From Marmoricola sp. (GTDB taxonomy: Bacteria > Actinomycetota > Actinomycetes > Propionibacteriales > Nocardioidaceae): a stretch of DNA of 5,028 nt. The DNA is taken from contig JASLCW010000463.1 in assembly GCA_030151765.1 (NCBI GenBank), positions 1-5,028 on the forward strand, read 5' to 3'. This document shows positions 1 to 5,028 of the stretch, piece by piece (the stretch's first letter is position 1; each line of letters starts with the position of its first letter). Position numbers and translations under genes: made by a program. The notes beneath the pieces are model-generated. The model was not told where the DNA came from. It did no database searches and saw only the letters and a program-made list of their open reading frames with translations.

Positions 1-73
1 CCACATCCACGACGACCGCTACCTCCACGACCACCTCCCCAACGGCGACATCAGATTCACCCGACGAACCTGA
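1..73 (+). CDS. C-terminal end of a gene entering from the left; possibly an HNH/DUF222-type protein
   Basis: An open frame running in from the left edge (full codons from base 2) encodes 23 residues and stops at TGA 71-73. The tail is rich in His, Asp and Arg: it starts HIHDDRYLHDHLPNG and ends IRFTRRT. Its third codon positions are mostly C. The His-rich text followed by a polar Gly turn and a short strand resembles the end of actinobacterial DUF222/HNH endonuclease-like proteins, which are often multicopy. That resemblance is from memory and rests on very few residues. It faces the ATPase gene tail to tail across 85 bases. It could equally be the end of an unrelated protein, since the catalytic part is outside the window. 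Confidence 0.4.
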   Translation, partial: HIHDDRYLHDHLPNGDIRFTRRT

Positions 74-158
74 AGCCGACGCGATTGCGTGGCCTTCGGC
101 CTGAGTCCGCTAGTGCCAACAATTCGTGGGGAGCTTGCGCAGCGACCCTCGAGAACTG
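74..158. other. Convergent intergenic spacer with a small weak hairpin
   Basis: This spacer separates two genes whose ends face each other. A short perfect inverted repeat, GGCC-TTC-GGCC, lies at 91-101. It has only four G/C pairs and no T-run on either side, so it is a poor match to an intrinsic terminator. It could still slow transcription from both directions. No coding frame or RNA gene is visible here. Confidence 0.3.
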
Positions 159-1541
159 CTAGAGGTAGTCCCCGACGAGATTCGCCGGCCGCCAGCGCCC
201 GGACTCGATGGCGGCGAGCATGTCGCGGGTTGAGAACTCCGCGCCGCAGGTGAGGAGGGTGCGGCGGACGATCTCGCGGACATCGGCGCCGCTGACCTTG
301 GCGGGCAGCGCTGCGACCACGGCGTCGACATCGACGGAGTCGAGGCGCTCGGCTCGGATGAGATAGCTCTGGAGGATTGCCGAGAGGGCGGAGCGGTCCG
401 GGAAGGCGATGTCGATGACGGTGTCGAAACGCGCGGATCGGACTGCTGCCTTGTCGAGTACCTCCGGATCGTTGGTGGTGGCGACCGTGAGGACATGGTC
501 GTAGTTCTCGGTTCCATCCATGACAGCGAGGAAATCGGCCAAGGCACTTCCGCGACGGTTGCTGTCGCGGCGATCGGCCAAATAGAGATCGATGTCTTCC
601 AGCACGATTACCGTAGGGCCGAGTTCGACGGTCTCACGGTAGATGCTGGGCAGGCAATCCGCGGCGGCGCGTGCGTCCGTCACGATCACCGTGAAGGGCC
701 CGACAAGCTCGGTGCCGATGAGTCGACTGATCGCCGTCTTCCCTACGCCCGGAGGTCCGGCGAGCAGGATCCCGCGGCGAGTGCCGAGGCCAGCTTTGTC
801 CATCAAGGACGCATTCGTCGTCGTAGCTGAGATGTTCAGGTCGAGTTCTCGCCAGACCTCTGCCGGAAGGACGAGCTCATCGCGATGAACAGTGGGAGTG
901 GCGATCACCTCGAAGGTGAGGCTCGCACCCTCGACTCGTGCTCGGACGAATCTGCCTCGGAAGAGATTCCGGCCACCTCGGGCGCGCTCGAGAATCATGG
1001 CCAGGACCTCGTCGGCGAAGGCGCGGTCGGCAGTGCTCGTGTGAACCGACAGCATGGTCTTGTTGAGCGAGAACGAATGTTCGCGCAGGCGGACCACGAC
1101 GCCCGGCGTCACTAGGGTGCCGGGGCCGAAGTGGAGGGAGATCTGCGCGGGGACGCTGAGGTGCTCGTCGTCGAGTTCGACTCGGCGCCACTCGGGACGT
1201 TCGTCAACATCGCCCGGGCCGACCTGAGGGCGATACTCGTCGATCAGATCGGCAAGTACGGCGCCGACCGATTGGGCGAAGACCGAAGTCGCAGTGAATG
1301 TCTCAGCGACCACCTCGTCGGGATGGAGGTCGAGATGTCGACACGTGAATTCCGTTGGCGACTCCACGCCGACGGCCGCCGAGCCGAGAAGCTCCGCTAC
1401 GAGGGACACGGACCGTCGTACCGACTCGGACTCATCGCGGAGCCGAAGGCTGATGAGTTCGTGGAGTTGGGCTGGTGTTGCGTCCTGGCTCGTGGTTGCT
1501 TCCGTCGTCACGCGGGCCAGTAGAGCGGACCGGGCCGACAC
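159..1541 (-). CDS. AAA-type ATPase with an uncharacterised N-terminal domain
   Basis: The gene encodes a 460-residue protein that should be a soluble, ring-forming ATP-driven remodelling machine; no signal peptide or membrane segment is seen. Residues 1-240 match no domain I can name; a relation to the DUF5925-type domains found before AAA modules in actinobacteria is only a guess. The AAA module spans about 245-455. It contains Walker A GPPGVGKT (262-269), Walker B VIVLEDID (311-318), sensor 1 TTN (355-357), a second region of homology with arginine-finger candidates R368 and R371 in VRSARFD, and the sensor-2 motif SGAD (417-420) of classical AAA proteins. Walker B reads LEDID rather than IDEID, as in the BCS1 branch. 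The start is GTG, chosen because GGGAGG lies 7 bases upstream; GTG at residue 11 has no such site. It lies 22 bases behind the hydrolase gene. G+C is low for the window, which hints at transfer. The ATPase call is secure; the cellular target is unknown. Confidence 0.9.
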   Translation of the reverse strand: MSARSALLARVTTEATTSQDATPAQLHELISLRLRDESESVRRSVSLVAELLGSAAVGVESPTEFTCRHLDLHPDEVVAETFTATSVFAQSVGAVLADLIDEYRPQVGPGDVDERPEWRRVELDDEHLSVPAQISLHFGPGTLVTPGVVVRLREHSFSLNKTMLSVHTSTADRAFADEVLAMILERARGGRNLFRGRFVRARVEGASLTFEVIATPTVHRDELVLPAEVWRELDLNISATTTNASLMDKAGLGTRRGILLAGPPGVGKTAISRLIGTELVGPFTVIVTDARAAADCLPSIYRETVELGPTVIVLEDIDLYLADRRDSNRRGSALADFLAVMDGTENYDHVLTVATTNDPEVLDKAAVRSARFDTVIDIAFPDRSALSAILQSYLIRAERLDSVDVDAVVAALPAKVSGADVREIVRRTLLTCGAEFSTRDMLAAIESGRWRPANLVGDYL

Positions 1542-1548
1542 AATACCG

Positions 1549-1554
1549 CCTCCC
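1549..1554 (-). promoter_or_regulatory. Shine-Dalgarno of the AAA ATPase gene
   Basis: On the minus strand this is GGGAGG followed by a 7-base spacer and GTG at 1541-1539. It is the strongest ribosome binding site in the left half. It fixes the ATPase start and supports efficient re-initiation just after the hydrolase stop. Confidence 0.8.
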
Positions 1555-1563
1555 GGCGCTTCA

Positions 1564-2547
1564 TCAGCTTCCGCCGGCGGCCTCGCGCTCGCTGCAGAAG
1601 TCCGCGATCGCCGCGACCATCTGGTCGAGGCCGGGCTGCTCCAGCGGGTAGTGGCCTGCGTTCTCGAGCATCACGGTGGTCACCGGCACCTTGGTGATCT
1701 GAGCGAGGAAGGGCTCCGAGAGGTGCCGGGGCGTCCAGCGGTCCGCCGCGGGCTGCGTGAGCAGAACGGGGCAGACGTCGAAGTCGGCGGGCTCGGTGAC
1801 CGGCTGATAGTTCAGGTAGGAGTCGAGGAAGGCGATGGTCGCACTGTTGCCGGCCGAGGTCCGGTCCTTGTAGAAGACCCGCTTGGCTCGGCGGTCGTTC
1901 ACCAGCGCGCGCATCTTGCTGACGAGCCGCATCGGCAGTCGCACGCCGCGCAGGGGAGTGCGGGCGAGCGTCTTCATGACGGTCGCGCCGACGAGGCCGG
2001 TCACCGGGTCGAAGGCCGTCTCGACCCGCACGCGCAATGACCGCTGGTCGAGGAAGGTCATCCCGACGATGCCGGCGACCCTCCCGTTCACCGCCGCCAC
2101 GTGATAGGTCTCCATGCCGCCCGCCGAAAGCCCGTAGAGCACGATCGGCCTGTCCTTGCCCAGCTCGGCATCCCTCGCCAGCTCGGCATCGATCAGTTCC
2201 GAGCCGATCCGCACCCAGTCGTCGTACCGGACCAGGGCGCCGGGCGCGACCTCGGTGACGCCGTACGTCGGCATGTCCACCGCGATCGTCTCGAAGCCGC
2301 GATCCGCCAGCGGGCGACCGAGGATCAGGGAGAGTTGCCGCCCGTTGGTACCGACGCCGTGGAAGAGGATCACCTTCACCGGTGCCGCGGGACTGCGGTA
2401 GGTGTCCAGGTGGATCCGGTGGCCTTCGTGCTCCCACCACTCCTCGGCGGGCTCGCTGCCCGGGGTGAGGTGGTACTCGGCAGGGAGGAAGGCCTCGACG
2501 GCGCGCCATTCCGGCTGGTCTGCATAAGCCATGCCGAGACTATGCAC
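1564..2547 (-). CDS. Alpha/beta hydrolase family protein
   Basis: The protein has 327 residues from GTG 2547, or 322 from ATG 2532, and looks like a cytoplasmic serine hydrolase (esterase or lipase-like). The fold signatures are in order: the oxyanion strand and turn LFHGVG (61-66), the nucleophile elbow GLSAGG (139-144, Ser141), the acid loop PAADRWTP (266-273, likely Asp269), and the His loop NAGHYPLE (296-303, His299). A helical cap probably occupies about 175-250. The substrate cannot be read from sequence. ATG 2532 begins MAYADQPEW and may be the true start, since neither start has a clear Shine-Dalgarno. The gene ends in two adjacent in-frame TGA stops (1566-1564 and 1563-1561), and the ATPase gene follows 22 bases after the first stop, so the two are probably co-transcribed. 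Its G+C (about 70 %) matches the genes to its right, unlike the ATPase. Family is sure; start and substrate are not. Confidence 0.9.
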   Translation of the reverse strand: MHSLGMAYADQPEWRAVEAFLPAEYHLTPGSEPAEEWWEHEGHRIHLDTYRSPAAPVKVILFHGVGTNGRQLSLILGRPLADRGFETIAVDMPTYGVTEVAPGALVRYDDWVRIGSELIDAELARDAELGKDRPIVLYGLSAGGMETYHVAAVNGRVAGIVGMTFLDQRSLRVRVETAFDPVTGLVGATVMKTLARTPLRGVRLPMRLVSKMRALVNDRRAKRVFYKDRTSAGNSATIAFLDSYLNYQPVTEPADFDVCPVLLTQPAADRWTPRHLSEPFLAQITKVPVTTVMLENAGHYPLEQPGLDQMVAAIADFCSEREAAGGS

Positions 2548-2591
2548 CGGGGCAGCCGCCCGCGTCGCGTGATCGTGGGTAGGGTCACGAC
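2533..2591. promoter_or_regulatory. Divergent promoter region between the hydrolase and DUF1801 genes
   Basis: The two genes are transcribed away from each other, with 44 bases between their outermost starts. On the plus strand TAGGGT (2580-2585) fits the actinobacterial -10 pattern TANNNT and lies 6 bases before ATG 2592, the geometry of a leaderless transcript. The AGGG inside it (2581-2584) could instead act as a ribosome binding site 7 bases from the ATG. On the minus strand TAGTCT (2542-2537) is a weaker -10 candidate, only 4 bases before ATG 2532. No convincing -35 element or operator repeat is visible. Promoter presence is inferred from gene layout, and the exact boxes are tentative. 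Confidence 0.45.
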
Positions 2592-2930
2592 ATGGCTGAC
2601 TGGCGCAGTGACATGGTCGAGCGGGTGCGATCCCTCATCGTGAAGGCCGAACCCGAGGTCCTCGAAGAGGCCAAGTGGCGCAAGGCCTCCAACCCCGACG
2701 GCGTCCCCACGTTCACCTGCGAGGGCATGATCTGCACCGTCGAGACCTACAAGGACAAGGTGAAGGTCACCTTCGCCAAGGGCGGCTCCCTCGAGGATCC
2801 TTCGGGCCTCTTCAACGACGGCCGTGAGGGCGGGGTCCGTCGAGCCCTCGACATCTTCGAGGGCGACGAGCTCGACGAAGACGCCTTCGTCGCACTGGTC
2901 CGCGAGGCAGTGGCGCTGAATCGTTCCTGA
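2592..2930 (+). CDS. DUF1801 domain protein (YdhG-like fold)
   Basis: This 112-residue cytoplasmic protein is made up almost wholly of a DUF1801 domain (about residues 10-110). Family features are seen in order: an N-terminal helix, WRKASNP (29-35), the strand pair around ICTVETYK (47-54) and KVTFAKG (58-64), DPSGLFN (69-75), and RRALDIFEGD (83-92) before the last helix. The family is widespread in bacteria and lacks a settled biochemical role; its fold is a small helix-grip-like alpha/beta barrel. The only plus-strand complete gene in the window, it is divergent from the hydrolase and ends 4 bases from the mini-protein gene coming the other way. ATG 2592 sits directly behind TAGGGT, so the mRNA may have no leader. 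The length is normal for stand-alone members, and no part looks broken. Family assignment is firm; function is unknown. Confidence 0.88.
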   Translation: MADWRSDMVERVRSLIVKAEPEVLEEAKWRKASNPDGVPTFTCEGMICTVETYKDKVKVTFAKGGSLEDPSGLFNDGREGGVRRALDIFEGDELDEDAFVALVREAVALNRS

Positions 2931-2934
2931 CAGC

Positions 2935-3096
2935 TCAGCGCCCGAGAAGCCGGCCGAGCAGGCCCTTGCGCGCGGAGTCGTCGTGGCCCGGGCACCAGTT
3001 GTCCGCGGGCACCATCGCGCGTACGTCGGCGACGTGCTGGCCGCAGCCGGCCCAGGTGGTCTTGCCGCAGGTCTTGCAGCGGGTAGGTCGACACAT
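2935..3096 (-). CDS. Small Cys/His-rich protein, putative zinc-binding
   Basis: A 53-residue protein starting MCRPTRCKTCGKTTWAGCGQ. Possible metal or thiol ligands are C7 and C10 (CxxC knuckle), C18 and H21 (CGQH), then C35 and H38 (WCPGH); C2 is extra. The pattern suggests a one-site zinc ribbon or mini zinc finger. The C-terminal 15 residues are basic and Gly/Leu-rich. I recall similar short proteins in actinobacterial genomes annotated as hypothetical, with no function I know of. ATG 3096 is chosen because AGAGGA (3110-3105) stands 8 bases from it after its AGGA core and because the Cys motif begins at once; an upstream in-frame extension to 3303 would run through the preceding gene. It is the last gene of the MMPL cluster, 17 bases after the AhpD-like gene. 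Coding status is strong; the zinc role is inference. Confidence 0.8.
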   Translation of the reverse strand: MCRPTRCKTCGKTTWAGCGQHVADVRAMVPADNWCPGHDDSARKGLLGRLLGR

Positions 3097-3104
3097 CGGG
3101 TGAT

Positions 3105-3111
3105 TCCTCTC
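3105..3111 (-). promoter_or_regulatory. Shine-Dalgarno of the small Cys/His protein
   Basis: The minus strand reads GAGAGGA, 8 bases before ATG 3096 and directly after the stop codon of the preceding gene (3116-3114). It decides the start of the short gene against longer in-frame alternatives. Confidence 0.75.
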
Positions 3112-3113
3112 GC

Positions 3114-3494
3114 TCAGGCGGATTTCTCGCCGGCCTCGAGGGCGTCGGCGAAATCGCAGAAGGCGTCGTAGGCGCGAGCGCCGTGGATGGTGGCCGGGCC
3201 GCCGTGCATCAGGAAGGTGACGCCGATCGCCTCGGCGGCCTCCTCGCGGGTCGCGCCGGCGCGGGCCGCCGCCTGACCGTGTGAGGCGATGCAGCCGTCG
3301 CAACCCTCGACGACACCGATGGCCAGCGCGATCAGTTCCTTGGTACGACGATCGAGCGCGCCCTCGGCGAAGGCGGCCTGGGACAGTGCGCCGAAGCCGG
3401 CGTACACGTCGGGGATCGCCCGGCGCAGATCGCGGTGCAGGGGAGCGAGGTCGCGCAGGACGGCCTTGCCGTGGGGTGAGGGGTTCTCGGACAT
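3114..3494 (-). CDS. Carboxymuconolactone decarboxylase family protein, AhpD-like
   Basis: A 126-residue, all-helical cytoplasmic protein of the CMD family. The core motif EGCDGCIASH (63-72) holds the CxxC pair C65/C68 followed by H72. E53 lies 12 residues before the first Cys. This matches the Glu-Cys-Cys-His spacing remembered for mycobacterial AhpD (E118, C130, C133, H137), the disulfide reductase partner of the peroxidase AhpC. The residue matching AhpD H132 is Gly67, so proton relay may differ. A thiol-disulfide role is therefore more likely than true carboxymuconolactone decarboxylation, but no ahpC is in view. ATG 3494 is preferred over in-frame upstream codons because AAAGGAAG sits just before it and an earlier start (3572) would overlap the transporter gene. 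It lies 20 bases behind the MMPL gene and 17 before the mini-protein gene, which implies one operon. Length is typical of short single-domain members. Confidence 0.9.
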   Translation of the reverse strand: MSENPSPHGKAVLRDLAPLHRDLRRAIPDVYAGFGALSQAAFAEGALDRRTKELIALAIGVVEGCDGCIASHGQAAARAGATREEAAEAIGVTFLMHGGPATIHGARAYDAFCDFADALEAGEKSA

Positions 3495-3497
3495 GGA

Positions 3498-3506
3498 TCT
3501 TCCTTT
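3498..3506 (-). promoter_or_regulatory. Shine-Dalgarno of the AhpD-like gene
   Basis: The minus strand carries AAAGGAAGA, with its AGGA core 6 bases from ATG 3494. It lies within the 20-base gap after the transporter stop (3517-3515) and fixes the start of the downstream gene. Confidence 0.8.
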
Positions 3507-3514
3507 CGTGTGAA

Positions 3515-5028
3515 TCAGTGTGAGAAGCGGACGGCGGGTAGCACCCGGCGGAGCCAGGCGGGGCAGGCCCAAGCGGCCCGGCCGGTCAGTCGGAGGAGGG
3601 CCGGCAGCAACACCAGCCGGACCAGGAAGGCATCGAGCAGTACGGCGACGCCGAGGATCACCCCCATCTCCTTGGGAGGCAGGGGGCCGGAGAGCGAGAA
3701 GGTGAAGAAGACCGCCACCATGACCGCTCCGGCGGCGAAGATCACGCGTCCCGAATGGGCGACCGCGCCGACCATGGCCTCGCGGGCGTCGCCGGACTTC
3801 TCCCAGTGCTCCTTGGCCGAAGCCAGCAGGAAGACCGTGTAGTCCATCGCGATCGCGAAGATCATCGCGAAGAAGAAGACCGGCGCCCAGGCGTCGAGGA
3901 AGCCCTGCGGTTCGAAGCCGAACAGACCGCTCAGGTGCCCGTCCTGGAAGACCAGGCGCGCGACGCCGAAGGCGGCTGCCGTGGAGAGCAGGCTGGCGAG
4001 GGTGCCCAACAGCGCGATCAGTGGCGCCTGCAAGGCGATCAGCAGCAACAGGAAGCCCAGGCCGAGCACGGTGCCGATCACCCAGGGGGTGGATCGGTCG
4101 AGCTGCGCCTTCAGGTCGAGATTCTCGACCGCGGCGCCACCGACGAGCGCTCCGGCGGGTAGGTCGGCACGGAGCCGGTCGACGACCGCCGACAGTGCGG
4201 GGTCGGAGGGATCGACCTTCGGGGTGGCCTGGATCAGCACGTACGGCGAGTCGTCGGTCGCGGGCATGGCGGGTGTCGCGGCGACGATGTCCGGATCGGT
4301 TCCCACCACCTTGGTCGCGGCCTTCGCTCGGGCCGTGGGGGCGAGGATCTGAAGGGTGCCGGGTGCGCCGGTGCCGAAGGCCTGCTGGACCCGGTCGTAG
4401 CCGACCCGCGCCGGCGCGTCCGTCGGGAGCACCTTGATCGACGGCATCGACGTCCGTAGGCCCAGGATCGGTGCGGCGAGGGCGATCAGGACGATCAGTG
4501 CGGCGCCGCCGTACGCGAGCGGACGACGCCAGAGCCGCTCACCCCAGGCCGCGAAGGCGGGAGAGCGGTGCTCCGCGATCCGCGACCAGGGGAGCGCGAG
4601 CTTGTTCACCCGGGTGTCGAGCCTGCCGAGAACGAGTGGCAGCAGGGTGAGCGTGGCGGCGAGGACGAAGACGACGGCGAGCATGATGCCGCCGGCCATG
4701 GAGCGGAACGAGGGTGAGGGCACGATCTCGACCGCGGACAGGGAGACCAGCACGGTGAGGCCGGACAGCAGGACGGCCTTGCCGGCGGTGTCCATCGTCT
4801 CGGCGACGGCACGCTCCCGCGTCGTCCCGGGTACGGCGCGGGCCGCGCGATAGCGCACGACGATGAAGAGTGCGTAGTCGATGCCGAGGGCGAGCGCGAA
4901 CATCATCGCGAAGTTCATCGCCCAGATGGAGACGGGCACGAGGTGGTTGATCAGCACCAGTGATCCGGCCGAGGCGACCAGGCCGGCGAGGGTGAGCAGC
5001 AGCGGCAGTCCGGCGGCGACCAGCGCGC
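3515..5028 (-). CDS. MMPL/RND-family membrane transporter, N-terminus outside the window
   Basis: The last 503 residues of a proton-driven inner-membrane exporter are visible; the frame stays open to the right edge. Numbering from the first full codon (5026), helices lie near 1-22, 34-57, 84-102 and 111-133. A cytoplasmic stretch follows, then a helix at 169-190, a periplasmic porter domain (about 191-312) and helices near 314-335, 335-360, 381-401, 426-443 and 452-478. The Asp-Tyr pairs of the proton relay known from MmpL3 are both present: GIDY (D50-Y51) and AMDY (D395-Y396). The cytoplasmic C-terminal tail is short, about 25 residues, unlike MmpL3's long one. MMPL proteins usually have 700 or more residues, so the first porter domain and first helices are missing here. 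GTG 4957 is an internal Val codon, not the start. It is the first visible gene of a three-gene cluster. MMPL exporters carry lipids, siderophores or drugs; the substrate here is unknown. Confidence 0.93.
   Translation of the reverse strand, partial: ALVAAGLPLLLTLAGLVASAGSLVLINHLVPVSIWAMNFAMMFALALGIDYALFIVVRYRAARAVPGTTRERAVAETMDTAGKAVLLSGLTVLVSLSAVEIVPSPSFRSMAGGIMLAVVFVLAATLTLLPLVLGRLDTRVNKLALPWSRIAEHRSPAFAAWGERLWRRPLAYGGAALIVLIALAAPILGLRTSMPSIKVLPTDAPARVGYDRVQQAFGTGAPGTLQILAPTARAKAATKVVGTDPDIVAATPAMPATDDSPYVLIQATPKVDPSDPALSAVVDRLRADLPAGALVGGAAVENLDLKAQLDRSTPWVIGTVLGLGFLLLLIALQAPLIALLGTLASLLSTAAAFGVARLVFQDGHLSGLFGFEPQGFLDAWAPVFFFAMIFAIAMDYTVFLLASAKEHWEKSGDAREAMVGAVAHSGRVIFAAGAVMVAVFFTFSLSGPLPPKEMGVILGVAVLLDAFLVRLVLLPALLRLTGRAAWACPAWLRRVLPAVRFSH

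Noticed and set aside
91..101. GGCC-TTC-GGCC inverted repeat as an intrinsic terminator
   Set aside because: It has only four base pairs and no T-run; it is kept only as a note in the spacer entry.
1294..2040. Plus-strand open frame of 248 codons antisense to the ATPase and hydrolase
   Set aside because: Low-complexity Arg/Ser/Ala text spanning two real genes and their junction; no family features.
1508..2509. Long minus-strand open frame of 333 codons overlapping the hydrolase gene in another frame
   Set aside because: The product is a run of Arg, Gly, Pro and Ala without domain motifs, typical of an alternate frame in high-G+C DNA; the hydrolase frame has a full catalytic triad.
2101..2643. 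Plus-strand open frame of 180 codons antisense to the hydrolase
   Set aside because: It has no recognisable domain and runs over the divergent promoter into the start of the DUF1801 gene; it is explained by antisense codon bias.
2952..2964. Small GGCC...GGCC inverted repeat near the convergent ends of the DUF1801 and mini-protein genes
   Set aside because: It is a short G/C match inside coding sequence, expected by chance at this composition, with no T-run.
2747..3094. Minus-strand open frame of 115 codons over the mini-protein gene
   Set aside because: It competes with the Cys/His frame, which has the better ribosome binding site and a conserved-looking ligand pattern, and it runs deep into the opposite-strand DUF1801 gene.
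3097..3303. N-terminal extension of the mini-protein up to 3303
   Set aside because: The extension is Arg-rich shadow text of the AhpD-like gene and would bypass the clear start at 3096.
4955..4957. GTG as the start of the MMPL transporter
   Set aside because: The frame stays open upstream to the window edge and encodes a further hydrophobic helix, so this GTG is an internal Val codon.

Overview
The window comes from a high-GC actinobacterium. Hand-counted 60-base rows run from about 58 to 82 % G+C, codons end mostly in G or C, GTG starts are used, and the MMPL transporter and DUF1801 proteins are of actinobacterial style. A mycolate-forming genus (Gordonia-like) or a Nocardioides-like one would fit, but I cannot assign the genus.

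Layout. Bases 1-73 (+) are the last 23 codons of a gene entering from the left, perhaps an HNH/DUF222-type protein. It converges on a 460-residue AAA-type ATPase (159-1541, -), which follows an alpha/beta hydrolase (2547 or 2532 to 1564, -) after a 22-base gap containing a strong Shine-Dalgarno. These two look like one transcription unit. The ATPase is visibly poorer in G+C (about 63 % in nine rows counted) than the genes to its right (about 74 % in seven rows), so it may be a later arrival. A short divergent control region (about 2548-2591) separates the hydrolase from a 112-residue DUF1801 protein (2592-2930, +), which may be leaderless.

The right half is a tight minus-strand cluster, read right to left. 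First is an MMPL/RND-type membrane transporter (3515 to beyond 5028, N-terminus outside the window). Next, after 20 bases, is an AhpD-like carboxymuconolactone decarboxylase family protein with an intact CxxC pair (3114-3494). Last, after 17 bases, is a 53-residue Cys/His-rich mini-protein (2935-3096). Each of the two downstream genes has its own good ribosome binding site, so co-transcription and co-translation are likely.

How they work together. The right cluster pairs a proton-driven exporter with a thiol-redox enzyme and a probable zinc-binding peptide, which suggests a stress or export function, but no substrate can be read from the sequence. The left pair combines a serine hydrolase with an orphan AAA machine of unknown target. 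I found no RNA genes, insertion sequences, CRISPR arrays or long repeats. The least described items are the AAA ATPase with its uncharacterised N-terminal half and the Cys/His mini-protein.
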